A stretch of DNA of 64,000 bases from Lepidostoma basale (lineage: Eukaryota; Arthropoda; Insecta; Trichoptera; Lepidostomatidae), in the NCBI GenBank assembly GCA_022606425.2, contig JAHDVF020000897.1:124001-188000 (forward strand), in the 5' to 3' direction. The notes beneath the pieces are model-generated. The model had not been told where the DNA came from. It did no database searches and saw only the letters and a list, made by a program, of their open reading frames with translations. The first letter of the stretch is position 1; each line of letters opens with the position of its first letter. This document shows positions 53,466 through 64,000 of the stretch, piece by piece. Position numbers and translations under genes: made by a program.

Positions 53466-53480
53466 TGTACTTTCACTAAT

Positions 53481-54040
53481 CTAATGAGCAAAGGCAAATA
53501 GCCGCATGTTAAAAATAGTAGTTTTGAGATAAACGGGTTTATAGTTTTATTTTGTTTTTTGCTATATTTTATCATTTAAAATAAGTTTTCTTATGCAAAC
53601 TAAGTTTTAAAAGTAAGAATACAGTTCTTAGAAATGATTAATACGTGTTTTTGCCATAAAAGTATAGTAAGCTTCATATTATTAAAGAAAATGTGTTTTG
53701 CCGCCACATATTAGCTAGACCGTCGCACAAATAATTTGGTAATGGGCCGCAATTTAAGTTGCTGTCATTTGCCAGGATACATATTGTGTCGCAGCAAAAG
53801 GCCGCAAGTTTTGGCTGTGCCGTGGTAAAAAGCAGCAACTTAAAATGATGCTTTTTGCCAAAACATGTATCAAATTAATACAATTTTGCGGCTATTGGGA
53901 TAGTGAATATCTCAGTAAATGAAAGAGATAGAGAAAAATCTGTGATTGTATATGATAGAGGCCAGTTATAAGAATGCTTTGAGCCGTGTTACGCCAAACA
54001 GCCGCAACTTAAGTTACGGCTTGTTGCCTTTACACATTAG
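53481..54040. mobile_element. MITE with TAAT target duplication
   Basis: The left end is ctaatgagcaaaggcaaata and the right end, reversed, ctaatgtgtaaaggcaacaa. TAAT flanks both sides. Three internal motifs of the type gccgcaacttaagttacggc are found near 53737, 53845 and 54000. There is no coding frame. Confidence 0.75.
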
Positions 54041-54424
54041 TAATATGAAAGATATATTTTATCTTTTACTCCTTTCTCTTTAAATACTTTGTCTACACTT
54101 AATCTCCCAAGCTCCCATTCCCAATCAAATGCAAATTAATCATTTATTAATTCTATATAAATTATGTCTTTTCAAATGTATGTTTTTTCTAAATTATAAT
54201 ACAATTTTTTATATATTTTTTTATATTATCATCATGTATTCTTACTGATAAAAAAATTATTAGTACTTAGCCCAGGTTAATTATTAAATCTAAATTATTG
54301 TATCGAATTTTAAATGCATTTTTATATTAGTCTTTTGTTTAGTTTTTATTATATTTTTACACCTGAAGATGGAGGTATCCTCGGAAACATATGGTGTTTT
54401 TAAATGTTTTTTTTAAATATTTTA

Positions 54425-54765
54425 GTTATGTAGAACGGATTAAAGTATTATGAACAAAATTGGGAAAGGATCGCTGCATTGGTTTGGACATACCTATAAT
54501 ACATGAATAAAGAAAGAATGGTTAAGAAAGTATATGCTAAAAATGTGAATGGATTGTGGAGTCAAGCAAGACTACAGCATAACCAAATTAATCAAATTAT
54601 AAAGGTCAGCCATGTTGGAAGTCAGAAGAATCTACGTATACTCGTATGTATGACTCGCTGTTTTAATGTGGAGGAATCTAGAGAGGTGTGTCAGGATAGA
54701 GTAGTGTGGTGGTCCATTCGCTCTGCCTACCTTTTCAGAGAAACAGCGCGATGTATAAAGATGTT
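54425..54765 (+). mobile_element. HDQIN-family LINE 3' end, decayed
   Basis: It reads NKERMVKKVYAKNVNGLWS and REVCQDRVVWWSIRSAY with changes; the tail is missing. Confidence 0.7.
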
Positions 54766-55189
54766 GTTTAAGATTTTTCAATGTATAATATATGGTATAT
54801 GTATCAACAGATGTATTCTGTATGTAAAATGGATGGATCTTTCATTTGGAAGAACGATAATATCCATATCGAACATTTTTACATGTTTTTCAATGAATAA
54901 GGTTTGAATATAGAATAAAAGTAAAATTATTAAGGACACATTTTTGTTTTGTTTTATTTCCCCGTCTTCTGTCCTCTCAGACTCCTCAATTGCTACGCTA
55001 TTGGCTTTTACCAGGTGTATGCATAAGTCTTTTCCGGTTTCACTAAAAGATGACGCCACTGTACAGTACACTATGTCAGTTTGTTTGTCTAACATTAACC
55101 TACACACAAGTTGAGTCTGCCAAACAATAGCGTCTGTGTTGTATCGATCTGTGATCATGTCGACTTTTGGCAGAAGACAGACCTTCTAC

Positions 55190-55470
55190 TTTTTCTTGTC
55201 CTGTGACACCTCCGTGGTGCATAGGGCCTCAAGGATTTTCCTCCATCTGCCTAACACTATTCCAAGTGTGTCATGCAGGGTTCTTCTCCAGGTGACTCTA
55301 GGTCTGCCTCGCTTACTTTTTACACCCACAGTAGGCCAGTCTAGTGTGCCCTGAGTGATGCAGGCTGGGTTCCGTCTCAGGGTGTGACCAATCCATAGCT
55401 ATTTGCGCCTGATGTTCTCTGATTGGCCTTTTACCTACCATGGCCCAGAGAACGCCATTTGACACAAAAG
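55190..55470 (-). mobile_element. LINE C-terminal fragment
   Basis: The reverse relative of 35935..36250; it shares gacacctccgtggtgcatag near its end (55203). A small piece of the same end is at 21520..21560. Confidence 0.65.
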
Positions 55471-55479
55471 ATCTGCAGA

Positions 55480-57140
55480 AGACAGACATCGATGAATAAT
55501 AACAGTATATAAAGGAACACAAGACTTGAAGCACAGCGCAGAGACGAAGCCGCAAAGCAGAGGAAGATATAAAAGGAGAGACTATCGGGATATGATGGTG
55601 GTTCCATTACCAACTTCCTCCCCTGCTCTAGATGAAGAGTTTGTGGGTCCAGGATTAGACTCTATAGCCACATGAAGACCCACATCAGTGGAGGACAGTA
55701 TTCTTCAGACACAAGGGACAGCCGATGAAAATAAAAATAAAATAATTTTTTAAACATTTATTTATTTTATGAAACACACCTTTTGAATCGTCTATACAAA
55801 AACCCTCATACGTCCTTGAAGTACATTTTCTTACATTGGTTTATTATAATATATATTATAATTCTTTTGTTTAGGACATGTTTTTTGTTTTATTACAATG
55901 GACATATTTCAGATAAGATAAATCATAAATCTCAAACGATTCCACACTATACATCATCGGCTCAAAGTGCAAAATGATGCTGTTACATAATGAAACTGCC
56001 CATGGTGATTCCGCTGTGATAAGCAATCAAACTACTGAATACCAATAGCAGAATACTTGGCTTTTGATTAGTAAGATCTGGAAAATCTTTGAAGTCAAAG
56101 TTACTGTCCAGAATCCACAGCTAAGCATGATTATCAAGCTAGTAGTAATAAAATATATCATATTTCTAAAGTGACACTAGTCAAAAGTGGGTTTTGACTA
56201 GCATCACTTTAGAATTACTAGAGCAATATTTTATGCTATGAAGTATCAAATGCTTTGACAAAAGGATCTTAATAATGGACCTTGAGACCCAGACCTGGTG
56301 TTAAATTAAATATTTATTGAGTGAAAAAAATATAATAGATATTTGATAAGTTTTACGATATTATAAGAAATTTACATGTATTTTCTTGCTAATACATTAT
56401 AAAATATACATAAAATTATTTTGATAATGTCTTAATAAAGAAAAACATGCCACACTCTCTAATAATAGTATAAAACTTATAAAAATCATTGGTTTTCTTT
56501 AATATTCAATATTAAATGTGGATTTAATATTGGACTGTTACTTTTTTCTTCAAGAAATACAATATTTATAATTTATTTCTGCAATAAAGTAGACATAATA
56601 TTTGCACTTAAAGCCATTGATGTGGTGTTTATTCACATTATATTACGTTACAAAACAAATGAGTTATTGGTTTTGTAATATAATATATGTATATAAAGAA
56701 AATATTACAAATTACCTTCAGATTCAAGTTTATTCCATAGAAAATGAAATATATTCAAATAAATGGCATTCATTTTCACTTGGTTTTGTTCTGCTCGCAT
56801 AGCTAACATTTTATATGGAACAAACCAGAATCTAGGTTGCAATTTGGTCATATGTAATGTTAGGTTATGTTAGATTTCATTGACATTAAGTGAGACACGA
56901 AAGTTTTTCATTCTCATATTATTTCAGACTGTTTTGTGAAATGACGATAGGTTAGGTTATATTAAATAAAAGCTCGTAAGTTTGTCGTTAAAATTCTTAT
57001 GCAAAAGTTATAATGGACTCTGACCCAAACTAAAGTGACACAAATATAAAAAAGACATTTTGACATCTTTTCACATATGAAATTTTTTTGACAAGTTAAA
57101 TTGACAAGACGATTTTCTCAAGCTATTTTCACGATAAGTT
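55480..57140. other. AT-rich intergenic DNA, nothing recognised
   Basis: I found no frame with coding character and no transposon end. A weak inverted pair around 56165..56225 (ctaaagtgacactagtcaaa) makes a short hairpin. Confidence 0.35.
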
Positions 57141-57399
57141 AGATTAACCCTTACCACTCCTTCGTCGAATGCCAGCCGACATCGCTATATGTACGCTACA
57201 ATTCAGTTATCGGCTGACGGCCGACAATATAAGATTTGCGCGTGTGGTGTATTCTCGTTAAAAAAACATTTAATTTCACGTTTAAATAAGATTTTGACTG
57301 TTTTCCGTTTTTATTTTACTATAAAATAATACTTGCAAATTCACATAACCTAAAATGGCGAGAACTTCGCGTGATACGTCATGCAGAGGAGTGATTAGA

Positions 57400-57555
57400 G
57401 TACAAGCCCCACTTCATTGCGACACTGGACAAAGGTTCTAAAGACTGTACTGTGTGCAGTAACAGAAAGATTTCAGGGGGAAGACGGGAAACAGTGTGGT
57501 TTTGTAAGACCTGTTCCAGAAAACCTGGTCTCCATCCTGGAGATTGTTTTAAATA
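57400..57555 (+). pseudogene. piggyBac transposase C-terminal zinc domain remnant
   Basis: The + frame reads CTVCSNRKISGGRRETVWFC, then KTCSRKPGLHPGDCFK and TAG. The C-x2-C, C-x2-C, H and C pattern is the RING-like cysteine-rich domain at the end of piggyBac transposases. A stop upstream (near 57394) and the loss of the catalytic domain make it a dead copy. Confidence 0.82.
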
Positions 57556-57676
57556 GTACCATACTATGCAAAATTTTATGTTTTTTGTAAATTGTTTTTT
57601 ATTTGAAGAATAAATCATTACAAATAATTTTTTAACGATTTTTTTTGTAACTACCTATCAATCAAAACATTTTGAC

Positions 57677-57683
<7 letters not shown>

Positions 57684-57716
<33 letters not shown>

Positions 57717-58170
57717 GGGTAACATACAGCGATATCAATAACATATGTATATAAAAGAAACATTAGAATAATTAAAATAAGGCCAATTACATGCTACCAC
57801 AGATTAAAAATAATAGTTAACAATCAACAAATGATAGTGAGAAACATTGAAGTTAAACTAAGACAAAATAAGGTATACATAATATTTAAGAGTTAAAATA
57901 CTTATAGTACTGGAAATAAAAATTAAATTAAGATAAAATAAAATAAAAAGTAATATACAAGTATTATAATATCATGTTACATCGTGGTCACATCCGCGCC
58001 GAAATATTGCTCCGATCACTTTTTTAAAATTTCGCTCGCTCAAATGAAAGACGTCAATGTCTCCAAAATGTTTGTTGTAGATATCACAGATTCGATACAG
58101 TGCCGCGCTCAGAGCGTAATTTGTGCGATAAACAGGAAGGTGGAAAACTTGGTTCGCGGTGTGTTATTTA
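57684..58170 (-). mobile_element. CR1/jockey-like LINE 3' end, reversed
   Basis: It starts with a tttatttatttatttattta tail, then matches the 3' UTR and last codons of the LINE at 10700..12073 (gggtaacatacagcgatatc). It is inserted in the piggyBac-like element. Confidence 0.88.
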
Positions 58171-58733
58171 AATTAGAGTTGGCTGACAAATAATATAAAA
58201 AATAATGGAGTGGTAAGGGTTAAAATTAAATCATACATTTTTGAAATGTGAGGTTATGTTGCAATTTTATGTACCATAATCTACACGATATTATAACAAA
58301 AAACGTTGTTATTGTATTATATAATTGCTTAAGAAAGGTTATAATCAATAAATGAAGGTTAGGTCAGACGATAGCAACGATTTAAATTAGTTTTTCAAGT
58401 TGTAACGCAAGGTTAGGAACTTTCAAAGGCAATGGAATAGAAAAGCAGCGTAAGTTAGGTTAAGTTAGTTTACAATAAGTCCTTCCCTTCAGTTTTGCCG
58501 CCTGCCGTTCCAATTAACAGTATGAAAATATATAATCGATTCCAGACACTCATTACAATTAAGTACTTAACTAATATTATATTTATGAACATTCAATACT
58601 TATTTTTTTAACAACATTTTGATTATAATTTTATCTATGACAATGGTCGTGTGACCCTTGACATTTGAACGAAAAATCTCTCATTTTTTTTAAATGTAGA
58701 CAAACACTGGATTTTACCCATTACGGGTTAATC

Positions 58734-59150
58734 ATTAAGAATTAATTGTATCTCAATAGAGACGAAGATGTAAATTATTTGGAAACAAAATATGGTGGTC
58801 GGGGCGTTTACAGGACTTATGACCTGCCATTGGTTGGGTTAAGCGATCGATTTATATAATACAACATTCCCCGATCCGCCCTTCTTACGAGCACCACGAC
58901 TGACAATTATTGTTTTGAAATTTGTATATATGCTGCCATATTGAGAAACATTTCACATATTATAGGTCAATCTACACTAGCGCCATCTATTGATACTAGA
59001 TGTATAAGCATTAAGCAGAAAATTAACAAATTACTAGACAACGCCTGGAGAAAACTCTCCAATTTTTACATGCTTTTAACTTTGACCACCATATTCTGTT
59101 TTCAAATAATTTACATCTTCGTCTCTATTGAGATACAATGAATTCTTAAT
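58734..59150. mobile_element. Complete MITE, tctcaatagagacgaag family
   Basis: The left end attaagaattaattgtatct and the inverse of the right end attaagaattcattgtatct match for about 55 bases. Length 417 bp. The interior has no frame. This is the only copy in the window with both ends, so it defines the family. Confidence 0.85.
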
Positions 59151-59649
59151 GAAAATCTCTCAATTATACATATAAGAAACGATTAGATTTTAAAACTATT
59201 TACATCGATATAATTATTAGGCCAAAAATAGCTCATAAACATTGATTTCATACATATGTATACACGTATATAAGAGTTCAGGGCTATTTAGCAGTGATGT
59301 GCATGAAATATAATCTACGAAAATTAGATTTTGACTTTAAAATAATATAATATTTATCCTGGCTGTAGTAAAGTACTGGCTCCTGATCCATGGGACCTGG
59401 GTTCTATCCTGGACACCACCCGTTTTTTCTTCATATTAATGAAATATTTTTTCTGTTCCCGTTAGAGATTGTACAATATAATTATTTTAACATTTTTTTA
59501 TTGTTTATTTATATAAAACAATATATTGTTTGTTTAGCTTATTTTAATTTTAATTTTGACCGGTTTCGGATATGAATTAACGACTCCAGCGAGCTACCGA
59601 AACCGGTTGGTAGTATTTTTGAAATAAAAATATATTTAATTAATTATTG

Positions 59650-60300
59650 TTTAGAATGAACTTGAATATCGGAATAACAAAATGTACGACCTTTTCCAAA
59701 ACACCCAAAACATGTAACCTGGTTATAGAAAATCAACCCACAGAACAGGTCAGGACCTTCAAGTATCTAGGCATAGACCTGGTGGGAGGAGCTGATCTGC
59801 GGGGAGAAATACAAGCCCAAGTAAACAAGGCAGTTGCAATCTCTGGCACTCTAAAATCCACAATATGGAAAAATAAAGACATGGCCATTAAGAGTAAGAT
59901 GGGAATTTATAAAGCATGCGTAAGACCAATAATAACATATGGCGTCGAAGCAAGAGCAGACACAGTAAGGACCAAATAAGTTTTGAGGACTTCCGAAATG
60001 AAGACGATAGCAGCCAAGACACTGAGAGATCGCATGAGGAACACCAGAATAAGAGAGATATTTAAGGTTGAGGATATTATAAGATGAAGCAGACAGCGAA
60101 AAAGGGACTGGTACGGTCATGATCAAAGAATGGACACCACCAGACTCCCCTATATTGCATTGCATAATCAGCCTCATGAGACTCGTCTTCGTGAAGACCT
60201 CCTAAAAGATGGAAGGACAGCTGGGAATCTACCTCACAGGAGGAGCAACACTCTGGAGAACAGACCACATAGGTCTACAACAAGGAGGAAGAAGAAGAAC
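59650..60300 (+). mobile_element. LINE fragment, CVRPILTYGIE family
   Basis: The frame 59647..59979 reads TFKYLGIDLVGGADLRGEI and ACVRPIITYGVEARADTVRT, about 90 percent like 24190..24480, then stops. A (GAA)n-like tail ends at 60298. Confidence 0.85.
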
Positions 60301-62020
60301 TTGAATTAAAAAATTGTAATAATTTTAATTCATACATAAAATCTTTACAATTCTTCAAGTACAAGTGTTTAAATAAAAAAAGGTAAGTATATTCCTAAAA
60401 AATAATAAACTTGTACATAATAATTATAATGGTTTTTCTCTTTAGGTATATTACCACATAAAACTGAAGGATTTTTAAAATACTAGATTATTTCAATTAA
60501 TTAAAAATAATCGCCTTTGCTAAGAATATTGTGTCCTGGACTGAACCCATGCCCTTTGTATCAGAAGCGAAGCGTTCTGACTCCATGACCATTAACATAA
60601 TCAATTGATTACAAATGAATTAATGAAAAATCTTAAATTAATCAAATAGTTAAAAAATATGTTTTGTGCAAAGTAAAAAAGGTTATTTTCTTAAATGACA
60701 GATCTGACAGTAGTGTAGAAAACAAAAGCAGAACAATTTGGTGTTTTTTTACGTGTGTGAAAAAAAATATTTACATAAAAAGCTAAAACTTATTACAGAT
60801 TATAATTGTGCAGTAAACAAAGCTTTTATAGGGTAGAAAATCTTTACTTCCGTGAATATTTCACGGGTTGCAGCTAGTAATAATATTAAAAAAGCGATTT
60901 AATTTATATTTGAAGTGCTAAAAAATAACTGATTAGTTTTCGTTATGGGCAATAGATGGCGTTACACAATTTTGACAGATGATAATTATCAATGCCGTCT
61001 CGAATCTATGTTATCAAGCCGCAATGTTAAGTTTATAACTCTGGGTCCATCGAACTGTCAGCTGTCAAATGTCAGACAATTTTGGTAAAAATATCGCGAA
61101 TTTTATTCGAAACAATTAATAAACATAAACATTTTTAACGATATTATTGCATTAGGCATTATTATTATGAATTTTGAGCTTTCTGTGCTACAAATTTTGG
61201 AGTTAATATATAATGATTTTGAGGTTACATCGAAAGATTATTTTGAACATTTTACATACCAAAGTTGTACACAAACTATATTATACAATTCAATGTGTGT
61301 TCAATATATTACTAGTACTTTTATAAAGTAAACACACTGAAGAAAATGCATATAAATACTTTACAAATGGCCCGGCACGAGGAGAAAGTAAAATTGACAT
61401 ACCGGCACTTCGGAAACACAAATGTAGTATATTTAAATATTTGTAGTACGTATATAAGGAATAATAATACGATCGTAGTCGTATTTTACATTTATTTAAC
61501 TTTTATAATTGAAATAAAATACGAGATCACGGCACGAGACGCATACTAACGGCCTACAATAGCTCCATGTTGCAAATATTATCTATGTGATTACGGCCTG
61601 GTAAATACTTTCAAGGCGGCATTGGATAATTATACGTAACACAAAGTACCTAGATAATTCTCTTCAATTTAATTATTTTAACATGCATATCAAATAAGGA
61701 CTATTTCAAATTGTCTATGGAACAAATAAATTCAGTTTTTTTTTAGTTTTGGCCTTTACTATTGGCAAGAGGCGGTATTATGAAATTATTTTTATTATTG
61801 ACTAATTTTTAATTATTTTACTTTCTATAAATTACCGTGAAAGACATTTTCTACATACAGTGCGAGTCTTATATTAACCAGTCATCACTAATTAATTAAA
61901 ACACTATATATAGTTATTCCAAACAAGGTATAAAAGCTTGATAGGGGCGAATCAATTGCAAAATATATCAATCTACAATAATCACCATTCTAGTTAATAA
62001 AAACGAATGAAAACGTCTGT
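60300..62020. other. AT-rich intergenic DNA
   Basis: 60530..60600 holds a reversed tRNA-like SINE (B box as tgaacccatgcc). 60855..60880 (tatttcacgggttgcagcta) is the inverse of a common insect repeat end. I saw nothing else. Confidence 0.4.
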
Positions 62021-62029
62021 TTTCTAAAA

Positions 62030-62520
62030 CAACAACAATAAACCATCAAGCCGCTTCTCCGAAAGGATAAGCAGAGAGAATGGACCGCCACACTACTCTA
62101 TCCTGACACACCTCTCTAGCTTCCTCCACATTAATACAGCGAGTCATACACGCACGTCTATTCTTCCGACTTCTAACATGACCTATAAAATTTGACTCAT
62201 TTGGTCGTGCCATGTTTTCTTCAGTCTTCCTCGACTATGTACTCCATTCACATCGTTAACGTCTACTTTATTAACCATTATTTCTTCATCCATGCGCTCC
62301 ATATGTCCAAACCAACCCAGTGATCATTTAATATATTTTTTTAATAACAGCACTTCGCTCTACACTTCTTTCAAATATGAGCATTTGAGACTCTGTCGTA
62401 CATAGTTTTACCATACATACGTCTAACGGATCTCATTTCTACTGCATTTATTCTACTTTTGCCAGTTCCATGCTTCGCTTCCATACATAAGGTTCGGTAG
62501 AAGAACACCATTGTGCTTTG
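62030..62520 (-). mobile_element. HDQIN-family LINE 3' end
   Basis: It starts with aacaacaataaaccatcaag and continues as in 5448..5970. Frames are broken. Confidence 0.75.
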
Positions 62521-62529
62521 CCATTCCAG

Positions 62530-62620
62530 CTTTTTAAAATATAATAATACTTGTATGAAACATACATTTTCATTCGTATTAATTATTTAACATGTAGTTT
62601 TATATCATTGTACACCATTG
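62530..62620 (-). repeat. aatgaaaacgtctg MITE end
   Basis: aaatataataatacttgtat and cattttcattcgtattaatt with the usual extension atgtagttttatatcattgt. Confidence 0.6.
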
Positions 62621-62639
62621 TGCACTACCATCCTGAGTG

Positions 62640-62985
62640 TGATGACAACTTTAATATACTATTAATTCTGTTACATTATGAAAAGATCGCTGCGTTGGTT
62701 CGAACATAAGGAGCGCATGGGTGAAGAAAGAATGGTTAAAAAGTATACGTTAACTATGTGAATGGAGTACGAAGTCGAGGTAGACCGAGGAAAACATGGC
62801 ATGACCAAATTAATCAAATTTTAAAGGTCAGAAGCCGGAAGAATCGACGTGCGTGTATGACTCGCTGTATGAATGTGGAGGAATCTAGAGAGGTATCTCA
62901 GGATAGAGTAGTGTGGCGGTCCATTCTCTTTGCCTACCCCTACGGGGAAACGGCGTGATGGTTTGTTGTTGTTGTTCTGTTCACC
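62640..62985 (+). mobile_element. HDQIN-family LINE 3' end
   Basis: The + frame 62758..62958 reads GRPRKTWHDQINQILKVRSR, ACMTRCMNVEESREVSQDR and WRSILFAYPYGETA, ending gtgatggtttgttgttgttg. Orientation is opposite to the copy at 62030..62520, so the two face each other. Confidence 0.85.
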
Positions 62986-63504
62986 TTCCTTTCAGAAACG
63001 CTCTACACTCATCCATCTTTTGTAAACACACTTCTCAAATACACAAATTCTTCATCTTGAGTTTACCATTTTACATGAATAATTTTATATTTATTCGCAA
63101 ATTGTGATGGCCATTCCAATTTTAAAAATTGTGATTTATTCCAAGTACTGTTACACCCCCTTTTCGCTTTTACATGCCCCTTAGAAAACCCTGTATATAA
63201 AATAATAATTATAATCCGACCAGTTTAAGTTGGCAAATAGTGATTTCGGTTACATCGATCGAATTATAGTGGTAGTTGAAATTCAATCTTTAAAAAAATC
63301 TTATAATATTTTTGGTTGTCAATAATCCCACCATGAACCTGATGGTATTTTTTTATTATTATAACTTATTAAAATTATTATAACTTATTAAAATAAAATA
63401 ATAAAAGTTAAATATGTATACCATATAATAAATGCATTTATTCTGAATCAAAATAATATTTATTGTTTCTTGAAGAATTAAATATATCCAGTTTATGTAA
63501 TAGA

Positions 63505-64000
63505 AGAGAAAACGTACGTTTTCTAGAAGTTTTATAATATTTTAAAGGAATGGAATGTTTCATCATTGGTGTTATCGAATGTAATTAATAAATCTCAAAA
63601 TGATAGATCATGCCTTAGCAAGGTATTAATTATAATACATGTATTTCCCTTAAAAGTCAGCTGAAGCATTATAAAATATTACAAATACTCTTGATAATAC
63701 CTTCGCAAGGTATTACATGTAGTTTACTTAAAAGTCGGCTAAGGCATTATCAAATGTATCAATTAACCAACCGAAACATTATTATATATATCAAATGACA
63801 CTTGATAATACCTTAGCTAGATATTACGCGTCACTCCCTTGAAAATCAGCTTAGGAATTATCAAATGTATCAAATGACACTTGATAATTCTTCAGCAGGG
63901 TATTTCATGTCACTCCCTTAAAAGTCAGTCTTAAAACCATATACTCGTATATCAAATGACTCAAGATTATGCTTTAGCAATGTATTACATGTCGCTCCCT
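63505..64000. repeat. MITE end leading into a satellite-like array
   Basis: 63505..63590 is the MITE end (gttttctagaagttttataa). From about 63610 there are four and a part units of 78..110 bp, each with a version of ccttagcaaggtattacatg, then tcccttaaaagtcagctaag and attatcaaatgtatcaaatg. The array runs off the window. Confidence 0.8.

Larger units (their letters stand above)
57148..58219 (+). mobile_element. piggyBac-like element with nested LINE
   Basis: TTAA is at 57144..57147 and 58220..58223. The ends are cccttaccactcc and its inverse. At 57376..57555 the + strand holds the C-terminal cysteine-rich domain of a piggyBac transposase. A LINE 3' end sits reversed at 57684..58170. Unlike the element at 32558, its tips do not share sequence, so it is a separate family. 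Confidence 0.88.

Noticed and set aside
56850..58500. Repeated gttaggtta phrases as telomere repeats (TTAGG)
   Set aside because: They are single scattered copies and not a tandem array.

Overview
This looks like a piece of insect nuclear genome, most likely a moth or butterfly. The DNA is AT-rich, the genes have GT-AG introns with GC-richer exons, and the space between exons is packed with decayed non-LTR retrotransposon 3' ends, SINE-like pieces, MITEs and small palindromic repeats. The order Lepidoptera is inferred from the style of the repeats; insect is well supported by the CTCF sequence. There is no sign of rRNA, operons or CRISPR.

Three host genes can be read, all on the + strand. 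(1) 672..28567: the 3' part of a very large zinc-finger gene. Seventeen exons join in frame to give 1257 residues plus a stop. It has 18 complete C2H2 or C2HC fingers and the tail of another, and one 1.45-kb exon encodes an acidic linker with about 22 copies of a GITMD-type decapeptide. One intron (16292..16409) appears to start with GC instead of GT. The first exons lie upstream of the window. (2) 37135..40824: a two-exon gene for an 82-residue helical protein that I do not recognise. (3) 40947..44844: three exons for a 606-residue protein with exactly eleven zinc fingers in the arrangement of the insulator protein CTCF, including the insect-type long linker before finger 11 and an acidic C-terminus. 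Its ATG lies only 122 bases after the stop of gene 2.

The rest is repeats. The introns of the first gene (about 25 kb) and the 19 kb downstream of CTCF hold several families. The main one is a non-LTR element whose 3' coding end reads GRPRKTWHDQIN and ends in short tandem tails, seen here about 20 times. Others are at least five further LINE families, one with a readable reverse transcriptase at 10797..11783; two piggyBac-like elements with TTAA target sites (32558..33225 and 57148..58219); pogo/Tigger-like elements with TA target sites (25367..26018, 29398..29934, 32491..33540) and a pogo transposase remnant (19900..20530); several MITE families; two near-perfect hairpins (21899..22076 and 48108..48355); intronic minisatellites; and a satellite-like array running off the right end.

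The genes are not an operon. Functionally the window pairs a master insulator gene (CTCF) with another multi-finger, probably DNA-binding, protein. The most unusual parts are the GITMD repeat domain, the possible cohesin-binding Y-x-F motif in the CTCF N-terminus, the GC-AG intron and the nested DNA transposons.
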